DNA from: Allobacillus halotolerans
Lineage (GTDB): Bacteria > Bacillota > Bacilli > Bacillales > Alkalibacillaceae
Assembly: GCF_018967645.1 (NCBI RefSeq)
Contig: NZ_JAHLZF010000004.1
Coordinates: 87,191 to 151,190 of the forward strand
Direction: 5' to 3'
DNA: 64,000 bases
Part shown: one piece after another, positions 55,393-64,000 of the stretch
Layout: every line of letters starts with the position of its first letter
Numbering within the stretch: the first letter of the stretch is position 1
The notes under the pieces: generated by a model
Database searches by the model: none
Told to the model about the DNA's origin: nothing
What the model saw: the letters and a program-made list of their open reading frames with translations, nothing else
Position numbers and translations under genes: made by a program

Positions 55393-56644
55393 TGCGGACG
55401 AGTTAGAAACGAATGACGTATTAATTACCGATAAAAAAATTACCAATATAAGCAATGAAGACATTGATAGTGAGAATATCGACAACATTATTCATTGCAA
55501 CGGGAATTTGTTAGTACCAGGATTTATCGATGTACATATCCACTTACGCGAACCAGGTGGTGAACAAAAAGAAACGATCAAAACGGGAACAAGCGCTGCC
55601 GCCCGAGGAGGTTTCACTACGGTTTGTGCGATGCCAAATACAAACCCAGTTCCAGACTCATCTGAAAAAATGAATCAACTTCATGAACGAATAAAGAAAG
55701 ACGCTTTGATCAGAGTCTTGCCTTATGCCGCAATAACGGAAGGATTACAAGGTGAAACGATCGTCAATATGGAGGAACTATCAAATGCTAGTTGTTTCGC
55801 CTTCACAGATGATGGGGTAGGCATTCAATCCGCAGATATGATGTATCGTGCAATGAAGCAAGCAACAGCGGTTAATAAACCGATTGTAGCTCACTGTGAA
55901 GACAATTCTCTTGTATACGATGGAGTAATCCATGAAGGAGAAGTCAGCAAGAGATTAAATCTTCCTGGTATTCCTTCGTTGAGTGAATCAGTCCAAATTG
56001 CTCGTGATGTGCTACTAGCAGAAGCAACAGGCTGTCATTATCATGTCTGTCACGTTAGTACAAAAGAGTCTGTGAGAGTCATTCGGGATGCAAAGAAGGC
56101 CGGTATCCATGTCACTGCTGAAGTATCTCCACACCATTTAGTTCTCAATGAAAATGACATACGATCAGACAATGCTCAATTTAAGATGAATCCACCACTT
56201 AGAAGTAAAGAAGATCAACGCGCATTACTTGAAGGATTACTCGATGGCACGATTGACTTTATTGCAACCGACCATGCACCGCATACAGCATCAGAAAAAG
56301 ATAAAGGATTTTTACAAGCTCCATTTGGAATTGTCGGTTTAGAGACAGCTTTTCCAATTTTGTACACCTTTTTTGTAGAAACAAAAAAAGTAACCCTGAA
56401 GCAATTAATTGATTGGCTAACGATCAAACCTGCAAAAACATTTAACCTACCTTTTGGAAAGTTAAAAGAAGGAAATCTCGCAGACCTTACATTAATCGAT
56501 CTAGAAAAAACGAATACCATTGATAAAAACAAGTTCTATTCAAAAGGAAAAAACACACCATTTGATCAATATGATGTCCGTGGAATTCCTGTGCTAACTA
56601 TGTTTGAAGGTGAAGTCGTATATGAGGAGGCAAATAATGAATAA
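55355..56644 (+). CDS. pyrC: Dihydroorotase
   Basis: A 429-residue amidohydrolase of the class I type, closing carbamoyl aspartate to dihydroorotate. The zinc ligands are [10 protein letters not shown] (two His), [14 protein letters not shown] and the catalytic Asp in ATDHAPH. It overlaps the end of pyrB by 38 bases, an unusually long but in-operon overlap, with GGGAGTG 7-8 bases ahead of ATG 55355, so translation of the two is coupled. Confidence 0.96.
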   Translation: MKTLLKNVTLYANADELETNDVLITDKKITNISNEDIDSENIDNIIHCNGNLLVPGFIDVHIHLREPGGEQKETIKTGTSAAARGGFTTVCAMPNTNPVPDSSEKMNQLHERIKKDALIRVLPYAAITEGLQGETIVNMEELSNASCFAFTDDGVGIQSADMMYRAMKQATAVNKPIVAHCEDNSLVYDGVIHEGEVSKRLNLPGIPSLSESVQIARDVLLAEATGCHYHVCHVSTKESVRVIRDAKKAGIHVTAEVSPHHLVLNENDIRSDNAQFKMNPPLRSKEDQRALLEGLLDGTIDFIATDHAPHTASEKDKGFLQAPFGIVGLETAFPILYTFFVETKKVTLKQLIDWLTIKPAKTFNLPFGKLKEGNLADLTLIDLEKTNTIDKNKFYSKGKNTPFDQYDVRGIPVLTMFEGEVVYEEANNE

Positions 56645-57740
56645 ACGTCGACTGGTGTTAGAAGATGGCACTGTAATGGATGGAATTGGATTTGGTTATC
56701 AAGGCGAAGTAAATGGCGAGATGATTTTCAATACAGGAATGACCGGCTATGAGCATGTGTTATCAGATCCCTCGTATTGTGGACAATTAGTCGTCATGAC
56801 GAGCCCGAAAATAAGTACAAACGGAATTAATCAGAGTGACTGTGTGTCCTCTTATATGAATGGGTTAATTGTTAAAGATTATGGTAACTCTCCGAATCGT
56901 TCTCAGGATGCAAAAGATTTAAATTCTTTTTTACTCGATCAACAAATACCCGGACTTGCAAATATTGATACACGGATGTTAACAAAACATATTCGTCAAT
57001 TTGGAACATTAAAAGGTTCGATTGTTGATGCCGACACCCCTATTGATATGACGATTAAAAAATTGAAAAGCGTAAAAGATTCCTCAGATCATGTTCAAAA
57101 AGTCTCTACTCAAAAACCATATGTGATCCCAGGCAAAGGGGCTAACATCGTCATCATCGACCTAGGTATGAAACACAGTATATTAAAAGAATTGACTGCG
57201 CGAGATTGCCAAGTAACTGTAGTGCCATATAACTATTCGGCTGATCAAATTTTACAGTTAAAGCCAGATGGCATTTTAATTTCAAGCGGTCCTGGAAATC
57301 CTAAAAATCTTCCAGAAACGATCGCAACGATCCAGCAACTACCGAGGCATATCCCAGTATTCGGAATTGGCTTAGGTCATCAAGTGATGGCTTTGGCACT
57401 TGGTGCTGACACTGAGAAAATGTTAAACGGTCACCATGGCAATAACTATCCAGTCAAAGATCTTTTGAAACAAAAATCATATATGACGAGCCAAAATCAT
57501 CTTTACTCAGTTAGTAGAAACTCACTACGAAATACCGACTTAGAGATAACGCATATCGGATTAAATGAAGATTCAATCGAAGGCCTTCGCCATAAATCCT
57601 ATTCGTATTTTTCAGTTCAATTTCAACCGGAAGGTAAACCTGGACCTGAAGATATGCACTATTTGTATGATGAATTTTTAATAAAAATACAGCATCATCA
57701 AGCAAAAAATGAGGAGGATGTTTATGCCGAAAAATATTGA
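56637..57740 (+). CDS. carA: Carbamoyl-phosphate synthase small subunit with a dead glutaminase site
   Basis: A 367-residue protein (PyrAA in B. subtilis terms) of normal length. It has the small N-terminal domain ([40 protein letters not shown]) and a class I amidotransferase domain. The domain should use a Cys-His-Glu triad to take ammonia from glutamine. Here GICLGHQ is GIGLGHQ (Gly245, codon GGC at 57369-57371), the final YHPE is FQPE (Gln330), and the glutamine-binding QNHG is QNHL (Leu289); Gln248, Asn287 and Glu332 remain. It cannot hydrolyse glutamine as known. The frame is open, ATG 56637 has GAGGAGG ahead, and it overlaps pyrC by eight bases and carB by 17. Confidence 0.93.
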   Translation: MNKRRLVLEDGTVMDGIGFGYQGEVNGEMIFNTGMTGYEHVLSDPSYCGQLVVMTSPKISTNGINQSDCVSSYMNGLIVKDYGNSPNRSQDAKDLNSFLLDQQIPGLANIDTRMLTKHIRQFGTLKGSIVDADTPIDMTIKKLKSVKDSSDHVQKVSTQKPYVIPGKGANIVIIDLGMKHSILKELTARDCQVTVVPYNYSADQILQLKPDGILISSGPGNPKNLPETIATIQQLPRHIPVFGIGLGHQVMALALGADTEKMLNGHHGNNYPVKDLLKQKSYMTSQNHLYSVSRNSLRNTDLEITHIGLNEDSIEGLRHKSYSYFSVQFQPEGKPGPEDMHYLYDEFLIKIQHHQAKNEEDVYAEKY

Positions 57741-60700
57741 TATTAAAAAAATACTAGTCATTGGATCTGGACCTATTGTCATCGGGCAAGCAGCGGAGTT
57801 TGATTATTCCGGAACCCAAGCTTGTGAGTCACTGCGCGAAGAAGGCTATACTGTTATTCTAGCAAATTCAAATCCAGCGACGATTATGACCGATCACACC
57901 GTTGCTGACAAAGTGTATATGGAGCCATTAACGATTGAGTTTTTAAAGAAAATCATTCAAAAAGAGCAGCCCGATGCACTCCTCCCTACTCTCGGAGGAC
58001 AAACCGGATTAAATCTAGCAATTGAACTTGAGCAAGCTGGTATTTTAAAAGAATATGGTGTTACCCTTTTAGGATCCTCTCTAGATGCCATAGAAAAAGC
58101 TGAAGATCGCGAGAAATTTCGTTCTTTAATGAAAGAAATAAATGAACCAGTTCCAGATAGTCGAATTGTCACAACCGTTGAAGAAGCATTAAATTTTGCA
58201 AGTGATATTGGTTTTCCACTCATTGTCCGCCCTGCCTATACATTAGGCGGAACAGGTGGAGGTATGTGTTATGACCAAAAACAATTGAAAGAAATTACTC
58301 GCGCGGGTCTCTCTCTTTCACCGATGAATCAATGTCTTATCGAGAAGAATATTGCCGGCTTTAAAGAAATTGAATTTGAAGTTCTCAGAGATAAAAATGA
58401 TCAAGCGATCGTCGTTTGTGATATGGAAAATGTAGACCCAGTTGGCATCCATACTGGAGACTCAATTGTCGTTGCCCCTTCCCAAACATTGAGTGATCAG
58501 GCGTATCAATTATTAAGAAACGCTTCCTTAAAAATTATTCGCGCCTTAAAAATTGAGGGTGGATGTAATGTGCAGCTAGCCCTCGACCCAGACAGTTTAA
58601 CTTACTATATTATCGAAGTGAATCCTCGCGTCAGCAGGTCATCAGCCCTTGCTTCTAAAGCAACCGGTTACCCAATTGCTAAAGTGGCAGCCAAAATAGC
58701 GGTAGGCTTAACTCTAGACGAAATAATGAACCCAATGACAAATACAACAGGCATGTTTGAGCCAACACTCGATTATATCGTTACGAAATTCCCTCGATTC
58801 CCATTTGATAAATTTACATCAGGTAATCGCTATCTCGGAACCCAAATGAAGGCTACGGGCGAAATCATGGCCCTTGGACGTTCATTTACAGAATCTCTGT
58901 TAAAAGGGATTCGCTCGATTGATATTGGCGCCGAAGAATTCAAACTAAAACATATCGAAGAGCTATCAGACACAACCATCATCGATAAATTAAAACGAGC
59001 AGATGATGAACGTATATTTGTTTTAGCGGAAGCCTTTCGACGTGGCATGACGGTCGACGATATTCACCACTGGACAAAGATCAATCATTATTTCCTTCAT
59101 CAATTAAATAGCATTATCACACTTGAAAAGAAGTTAATTGAAAACGAACTTTCTGAAGAGTTACTGCAAGAAGCCAAGAAAGTCGGATTATCGGATTGTC
59201 ACATATCTAGACTGACTGACCAAACGGCAGATGATATCTTCCAGCTACGACGTGAGACAAATCTCTTCCCTGTTTACAAAATGGTCGATACATGTGCTGC
59301 TGAGTTTGAATCAGTTACACCGTATTTTTACAGCACGTATGAATACGAAAACGAATCCAATCAATCTAAACGAAAAAAAGTTCTCATTCTCGGCTCTGGT
59401 CCAATTCGTATCGGTCAAGGTATTGAATTTGATTATGCCACCGTCCATTCTGTGTTAGCAGTCAAAGAAATGGGTTATGAAGCGATCATTATGAATAATA
59501 ACCCTGAAACGTATTCAACTGATTTCACCATCTCAGATAAACTCTATTTCGAACCGTTAACATTGGAAGATGTGATGAATGTCATTGAACTCGAAAAGCC
59601 TGAAGGAGTAATCGTCCAATTTGGCGGCCAGACAGCAATTAATTTAGCAGCTGGATTTGAGCGACACGGTATAAACATTCTAGGAACAAGCCTGGAATCA
59701 ATCGATCGTGCGGAAGACCGGGACAAATTTGAACAGCTCTTAAATGACTTAAATTTATTACGACCTAAAGGAAAAACCGTTTTAAGATTGGAAGAAGCAT
59801 TTGAAGTCGCAAATGACATCGGATATCCAGTATTAGTACGCCCTTCTTATGTCATCGGTGGAAGTCGAATGGAAATTATTCATGGAGATGATGAACTACA
59901 AACCTATTTGGAGAAATCAGTTGGAGTAAATAGCGAACACCCAGTTTTAATTGATAAATATTTAACAGGAATCGAAGTTGAAATTGATGCGATCAGTGAT
60001 GGTGAAACAACGATTGTTCCAGGGATTATGGAACATATTGAACGGGCTGGCGTCCATTCAGGTGATTCAATAGCTGTGTATCCCCCACAACGAGTAACCG
60101 AGCATATTCGCAATGCGTGTATGGAAGCGACGAGACGTCTTACTGAAGAGTTAAATGTTAAAGGACTCATAAACATTCAATTTATCATTAAAGATCATCA
60201 CGTCTATGTTCTCGAAGTCAATCCTAGATCCAGTCGAACGATTCCATTTTTAAGTAAAATAACTGGAGTTACGATGGCTAACTTAGCTACAAAGTGCATC
60301 TTAGGTGCAAAATTAGCAGACTTAGGATTTAAAACGGGCATTCTTCCAGAAGGTGATTATGTCGCAACGAAAGTACCTGTCTTCTCATTCGAAAAACTTA
60401 GAAGTGTTGATACGACCCTAGGGCCTGAAATGAAATCGACCGGCGAAGCGATTGGTTATGATAGTACGTTAGAAAAAGCTCTATATAAAGGTTTAGTGGC
60501 TTCAGGCATTTCGATTCCGACAGAAGGTTCTGTTCTCCTAACAGTAGCAGATCAAGATAAACAAGAAGCGCGTGAAATCGCCAAAAGCTTTTTCGAGCTA
60601 GGGTTCAAATTATATGCAACAAAAGGAACAGCACTGAATTTACAAGAAATTGGTCTGCCAGTCATACAAGTAGATAAAATTGGTTCGGACAATGATCATG

Positions 60701-60921
60701 TCTTGTCCCTCATCAGGAATCAATCTGTTCAATTTGTAATTAATACATTATCGTCAGGTAGACAGCCAAGATCAGAAGGATTTATGATTCGCCGGGAATC
60801 AGTTGAAAACGGAATCGCTTGTCTAACAAATCTTGACACAGCACGTGCTATTTTACGAGTCATTGATTCGAATAGTTTTAGTGCGAGACCAATGATCAAT
60901 AAAGAGGTTGTTCAACTATGA
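57724..60921 (+). CDS. carB: Carbamoyl-phosphate synthase large subunit
   Basis: A 1065-residue synthetase (PyrAB) with the usual duplicated ATP-grasp halves. The first half (1-400) has [47 protein letters not shown] and [20 protein letters not shown]; the second (about 555-930) has [44 protein letters not shown] and [15 protein letters not shown]. The C-terminal allosteric domain follows. All phosphate and metal motifs are intact, so carbamoyl phosphate can be made from bicarbonate, two ATP and ammonia. ATG 57724 has GAGGAGG upstream. Confidence 0.96.
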   Translation: MPKNIDIKKILVIGSGPIVIGQAAEFDYSGTQACESLREEGYTVILANSNPATIMTDHTVADKVYMEPLTIEFLKKIIQKEQPDALLPTLGGQTGLNLAIELEQAGILKEYGVTLLGSSLDAIEKAEDREKFRSLMKEINEPVPDSRIVTTVEEALNFASDIGFPLIVRPAYTLGGTGGGMCYDQKQLKEITRAGLSLSPMNQCLIEKNIAGFKEIEFEVLRDKNDQAIVVCDMENVDPVGIHTGDSIVVAPSQTLSDQAYQLLRNASLKIIRALKIEGGCNVQLALDPDSLTYYIIEVNPRVSRSSALASKATGYPIAKVAAKIAVGLTLDEIMNPMTNTTGMFEPTLDYIVTKFPRFPFDKFTSGNRYLGTQMKATGEIMALGRSFTESLLKGIRSIDIGAEEFKLKHIEELSDTTIIDKLKRADDERIFVLAEAFRRGMTVDDIHHWTKINHYFLHQLNSIITLEKKLIENELSEELLQEAKKVGLSDCHISRLTDQTADDIFQLRRETNLFPVYKMVDTCAAEFESVTPYFYSTYEYENESNQSKRKKVLILGSGPIRIGQGIEFDYATVHSVLAVKEMGYEAIIMNNNPETYSTDFTISDKLYFEPLTLEDVMNVIELEKPEGVIVQFGGQTAINLAAGFERHGINILGTSLESIDRAEDRDKFEQLLNDLNLLRPKGKTVLRLEEAFEVANDIGYPVLVRPSYVIGGSRMEIIHGDDELQTYLEKSVGVNSEHPVLIDKYLTGIEVEIDAISDGETTIVPGIMEHIERAGVHSGDSIAVYPPQRVTEHIRNACMEATRRLTEELNVKGLINIQFIIKDHHVYVLEVNPRSSRTIPFLSKITGVTMANLATKCILGAKLADLGFKTGILPEGDYVATKVPVFSFEKLRSVDTTLGPEMKSTGEAIGYDSTLEKALYKGLVASGISIPTEGSVLLTVADQDKQEAREIAKSFFELGFKLYATKGTALNLQEIGLPVIQVDKIGSDNDHVLSLIRNQSVQFVINTLSSGRQPRSEGFMIRRESVENGIACLTNLDTARAILRVIDSNSFSARPMINKEVVQL

Positions 60922-61676
60922 TCAACAAAGTAAATATGGTTATTCAAAAGAAAACAATCGTTGCAAAAGGTACTTTAGAATTCGTCTTAAAAAACGACTT
61001 TATTAGTCACCATGCTACTCCTGGCCAGTTTCTTCACATACTTATAGATGGATTGACGTTAAGACGACCCGTATCCATTACTGACCTAGATAAGTCATCG
61101 GGCGAAGTGACAATCGTTTTCAAAATTGTAGGCGAAGGAACGAAGAAGCTTGCCACATATGAGCCGAGACAATCGATTGATGTAATCGGCCCACTCGGAA
61201 ATGGTTTCGACATTAAAGATACACATCAGAAAACAGTTTTACTAATCGGTGGGGGGATTGGTATTCCCCCTTTATATCATCTAGGAAAAAGACTAGTAGA
61301 GAACGATGCGAAGATTATTTCTATATTGGGCTATCAGACGAAAGAAAGTGTGTTTTATGAAAGAGAATTCCAAGCACTCGGTGATACGTACGTAGTCACC
61401 AACGATGGCACACATGGTTACCAAGGATTGGTCACTGACGTCCTATCAAAAGTTGGTTCGTTTGATACTTTTTATACGTGTGGACCAACTCCGATGTTAA
61501 AGGCGGTCAAAGAGAGATTATCAAATGTTGATGGGTCTATTTCATTAGAAGAACGGATGGGATGTGGAATCGGCGCTTGTCTTGCATGTGTCATACCAAC
61601 AAGCGATGGAGAAGGCTATAGGAAAATATGTCAAGATGGCCCTGTCTTTCACGCCAAGGAGGTTAATTTATCATGA
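60918..61676 (+). CDS. pyrK: Dihydroorotate dehydrogenase electron transfer subunit
   Basis: A 252-residue iron-sulfur flavoprotein passing electrons from PyrD to NAD+. [11 protein letters not shown] binds [20 protein letters not shown] the NAD side, and the C-terminal cluster has four cysteines in [14 protein letters not shown] and [11 protein letters not shown] for a [2Fe-2S] centre. It overlaps carB by four bases (ATGA) and pyrD by four. Confidence 0.95.
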   Translation: MINKVNMVIQKKTIVAKGTLEFVLKNDFISHHATPGQFLHILIDGLTLRRPVSITDLDKSSGEVTIVFKIVGEGTKKLATYEPRQSIDVIGPLGNGFDIKDTHQKTVLLIGGGIGIPPLYHLGKRLVENDAKIISILGYQTKESVFYEREFQALGDTYVVTNDGTHGYQGLVTDVLSKVGSFDTFYTCGPTPMLKAVKERLSNVDGSISLEERMGCGIGACLACVIPTSDGEGYRKICQDGPVFHAKEVNLS

Positions 61677-62608
61677 ACTTATCTGTAAATTTACCTGGAT
61701 TATCCATGAAGAATCCGATTATGCCTGCATCTGGGTGTTTTGGATTCGGACATGAATATAGTTCATTTTTCGATTTAAGTACATTAGGTGCCGTCATGAT
61801 GAAATCCGCTACTAAATATGAGCGGTTAGGTAACCCAACACCTCGTGTTGCAGAAACATCTTCAGGAATGCTTAATGCCATCGGTCTACAAAACCCTGGC
61901 GTAGTAAAAATTATTGAATCAGAAGTTCCTTTTCTCGCAACTTATGATACATGTGTGATCGCCAATATCGCGGGTAGTTCGGTTGAAGAATATGAATATG
62001 TCGCCAAATCATTTAATCAAACTGACCATGTAGATGCACTCGAATTAAACATTTCTTGTCCCAATGTAAAAGAAGGTGGAATTCAATTTGGAACGGATCC
62101 TTACATGGCGGCTTATGTTACAGAAACCGTAAAAAAAGCAACAAATCTACCGGTCTATGTGAAGCTATCTCCAAATGTCACAGATATTGTAGCAATCGCA
62201 AAAGCCGTTGAATCAGCAGGAGCAGATGGCTTGTCCATGATTAACACGCTAACCGGGATGCGAATGCACCTTCCAAGTCAAAAGCCTTTAATTGCAAATA
62301 AAACGGGCGGCTTATCCGGCCCAGCAATAAAACCAATCGCCATTCGAATGATTTATGAAGTGAAACAACAAGTATCCATTCCGATCATTGGTATGGGAGG
62401 AATTGCTAGCGCAGAGGATGTTTTAGAATTTATTTTAGCTGGAGCCAATGCTGTTGCAATAGGAACAGCAAATTTTAATAACCCCTTAATTTGTCCAGAA
62501 ATTATTAATGAGCTACCAAACGTTTTAAATAAATATGGTTTTAACTCAATTAACGAAGCCGTTGGAAAGGGGATTATTCATGAACCAGCCGATATATCTA
62601 GCTCTTGA
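61673..62608 (+). CDS. pyrD: Dihydroorotate dehydrogenase B catalytic subunit
   Basis: A 311-residue FMN enzyme of class 1B (NAD+-linked through PyrK). [13 protein letters not shown] opens it; [12 protein letters not shown] holds the catalytic Cys; [37 protein letters not shown] and [22 protein letters not shown] are FMN-site words. The end overlaps pyrF by 29 bases. Confidence 0.95.
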   Translation: MNLSVNLPGLSMKNPIMPASGCFGFGHEYSSFFDLSTLGAVMMKSATKYERLGNPTPRVAETSSGMLNAIGLQNPGVVKIIESEVPFLATYDTCVIANIAGSSVEEYEYVAKSFNQTDHVDALELNISCPNVKEGGIQFGTDPYMAAYVTETVKKATNLPVYVKLSPNVTDIVAIAKAVESAGADGLSMINTLTGMRMHLPSQKPLIANKTGGLSGPAIKPIAIRMIYEVKQQVSIPIIGMGGIASAEDVLEFILAGANAVAIGTANFNNPLICPEIINELPNVLNKYGFNSINEAVGKGIIHEPADISSS

Positions 62609-63284
62609 TTTTCCAACATGGGCAGTAACCGAAAATTTTTTAATGATCAATCAACTGCAAGGCGTGCCCGTTAAAGTAGGTATGGAACTATTTTATCATG
62701 AAGGTCCTTCCATTATTGAAAAACTGAAAGAAAATAATCATCCGATCTTTCTAGACTTAAAACTTCACGATATTCCAACCACCGTTAAACGTGCTATGCA
62801 AAATATAGCTTCACTTGAAGTAGATCTTGTTAATGTCCATGCGCTCGGTGGCAGTAAAATGATTGAATATGCAAAAGAAGGATTGCTATCAACAAACGGT
62901 TCTAAACAAACAAAATTAATTGCTGTAACTATACTGACATCAATGGAACAAACGATGATGAATCATGATTTAAACATCGAAGGAAATGTACTAGAGCAAA
63001 CAGGCCGGCTGGCATACCTGTCAAAACAACACGGAGCAGATGGTGTCGTATGTTCGGCGCACGAATCAACATCCATTAAAGAAAAATGCGGACAAGATTT
63101 TTTAACGGTCACACCCGGAATTCGATTAGAAAACTCAAGTAAAGACGATCAAAAAAGAGTCGCCACACCCAAATTCGCACGTGAACAAAAAGCTGATTAC
63201 CTTGTAATCGGACGGAGTATCACAAGAGCAAAGAATCCTAAGGCAGCATATCAACAAGCATTGAGGGAGTTGAAGACAAAATGA
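62580..63284 (+). CDS. pyrF: Orotidine 5'-phosphate decarboxylase
   Basis: A 234-residue barrel enzyme making [12 protein letters not shown] begins the barrel; the catalytic network is [15 protein letters not shown] (Asp-Lys-Asp); VTPGIR and VIGRSI bind phosphate. ATG 62580 lies after GAAAGGGGATT; the frame extends 15 codons upstream inside pyrD without a better site. It overlaps pyrD by 29 bases and pyrE by four. Confidence 0.95.
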   Translation: MNQPIYLALDFPTWAVTENFLMINQLQGVPVKVGMELFYHEGPSIIEKLKENNHPIFLDLKLHDIPTTVKRAMQNIASLEVDLVNVHALGGSKMIEYAKEGLLSTNGSKQTKLIAVTILTSMEQTMMNHDLNIEGNVLEQTGRLAYLSKQHGADGVVCSAHESTSIKEKCGQDFLTVTPGIRLENSSKDDQKRVATPKFAREQKADYLVIGRSITRAKNPKAAYQQALRELKTK

Positions 63285-63895
63285 ACCTAACGAAAGAAAT
63301 TACAAAAGATTTACTTACAATAAGAGCTGTACAAATTGATCCACAAAACTATTTCACTTGGACTTCTGGAATTCAATCACCAATTTACTGTGATAATCGC
63401 CTCACCATGTCGTACCCGAATGTTAGAAATAAAATTACGAATGCATTTATAAACATGGTTAATCAGCTTGATGTGAAACCTGATGTCATCGCTGGTTGTG
63501 CTACAGCAGGAATTCCACATGCTGCATGGCTTGCCAATGAGTTAAAATTACCCATGATATACGTTCGTGGATCAGCAAAAGAGCACGGAAAAGGAAATCA
63601 AATAGAAGGTAAACTTGAAAAAAATCAAAATGTGCTCGTTCTTGAAGACTTAATTTCGACAGGAGGCTCAGCTCTAAATACGGTCAATGCGATAAAGGAA
63701 AGTGAAGCTCATGTTCTTAGTGTTTTCGCTATATTTACATATGGGTTAAATAAAGCTGCTAAGCAGTTCGCTGAGGAGCAAGTGCCTTGTCAGACAATTA
63801 CAAGTTTTGATCAGTTAGTAGATGCTTTAGTAAGCACTAGTAAAATTACACAGAAAGATAAAGACAGTCTTCTTAAGTGGCGAGGTTCTTTGTAG
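63281..63895 (+). CDS. pyrE: Orotate phosphoribosyltransferase
   Basis: A 204-residue enzyme joining orotate and PRPP. The PRPP loop is [28 protein letters not shown] and [18 protein letters not shown] are substrate motifs. Last gene of the pyr operon. No terminator hairpin is seen between its stop and the group II intron that begins 31 bases further, so the original 3' end may have been displaced. Confidence 0.95.
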   Translation: MNLTKEITKDLLTIRAVQIDPQNYFTWTSGIQSPIYCDNRLTMSYPNVRNKITNAFINMVNQLDVKPDVIAGCATAGIPHAAWLANELKLPMIYVRGSAKEHGKGNQIEGKLEKNQNVLVLEDLISTGGSALNTVNAIKESEAHVLSVFAIFTYGLNKAAKQFAEEQVPCQTITSFDQLVDALVSTSKITQKDKDSLLKWRGSL

Positions 63896-63925
63896 ATTAA
63901 TTACTATCAGAATTTCTTTGTTTCA

Positions 63926-64000
63926 ATCGAGTAGGAGGAGGCTTCCAGCCTCCGTCCTCTCACACCACCGTACGTACCGTTCAGTATACGGCGGTTCAAT
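63926..64000 (-). mobile_element. 3' end of a group II intron (continues beyond the window)
   Basis: Read on the minus strand, the window edge shows the domain V helix ACCGCCGTA ... TACGGTGGT (63987-63995 with 63964-63972) around CTGAACGG, then GTGTGAGAGGACGG and a domain VI hairpin AGGCTGGAAGCCT, ending CTACTCGAT at 63926. This is the pattern of bacterial class B-like group II introns. The reverse transcriptase gene and the 5' end would lie to the right, outside the window. Confidence 0.85.

Noticed and set aside
61663..61881. Minus-strand frame inside pyrD
   Set aside because: Shadow frame with no start signal or family resemblance.

Overview
The window is a 64 kb piece of a low-GC Gram-positive chromosome from the family Bacillaceae. 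The evidence is a long run of genes in the Bacillus subtilis order (tyrS, acuABC, motPS, ccpA, aroA, ytxJ/ytxH/ytxG, murC, ytpR/ytpQ, ytoQ/ytoP/ytzB, ytnP, trmB, ytmP, ytlR/ytlQ/ytlP, ytzG, ytgP, ytfP), a tyrosine T-box, PyrR-type attenuators and AGGAGG-like ribosome binding sites. Many proteins are acidic and the flagellar stator is of the Na+ (MotPS) kind, which fits a salt- or alkali-tolerant member, but I cannot name the genus.

Layout. 0.3-4.9 kb: a Bce-type antimicrobial-peptide sensing and detoxification module (two-component system plus ABC transporter). 5-8.4 kb: acyl-CoA synthetase, nitroreductase and a 1-Cys peroxiredoxin. 8.5-19.4 kb: UPF0182 membrane protein, a 21-bp tandem repeat array, tyrS with its T-box, a class A penicillin-binding protein, and acuABC (acetyl-CoA synthetase control). 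19.5-35.8 kb: motPS, ccpA, aroA, mntR, ytx genes, M29 aminopeptidase, murC, nicotinate phosphoribosyltransferase and small yt- genes, with one MITE-like element and a decayed relative. 35.9-37.3 kb: a complete ISL3-family insertion with an 8-bp target duplication. 37.4-46.5 kb: ytnP to ytfP, with a second 21-bp array at 39 kb and a 52-bp-period array after ytfP. 46.9-50 kb: a YtrA-type GntR/ABC transporter operon with three palindromic operators. 50.2-53.9 kb: exonuclease III, pdxK, DinB, a DUF4440-like protein and two NUDIX genes, one frameshifted.

54-63.9 kb is a pyrimidine biosynthesis operon, pyrB-pyrC-carA-carB-pyrK-pyrD-pyrF-pyrE, with a strong sigma-A promoter and two PyrR-binding attenuators in series but no pyrR or pyrP between them. 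The most striking observation is in carA, the glutaminase subunit of carbamoyl-phosphate synthetase. The nucleophilic Cys is Gly245, the catalytic His is Gln330, and a glutamine-binding Gly is Leu289, while the reading frame, fold motifs and the synthetase subunit CarB are intact. The operon therefore appears to encode a carbamoyl-phosphate synthetase that cannot use glutamine and would depend on free ammonia or on a CarA supplied from elsewhere. The window ends in the 3' part of a group II intron lying directly behind pyrE on the opposite strand.
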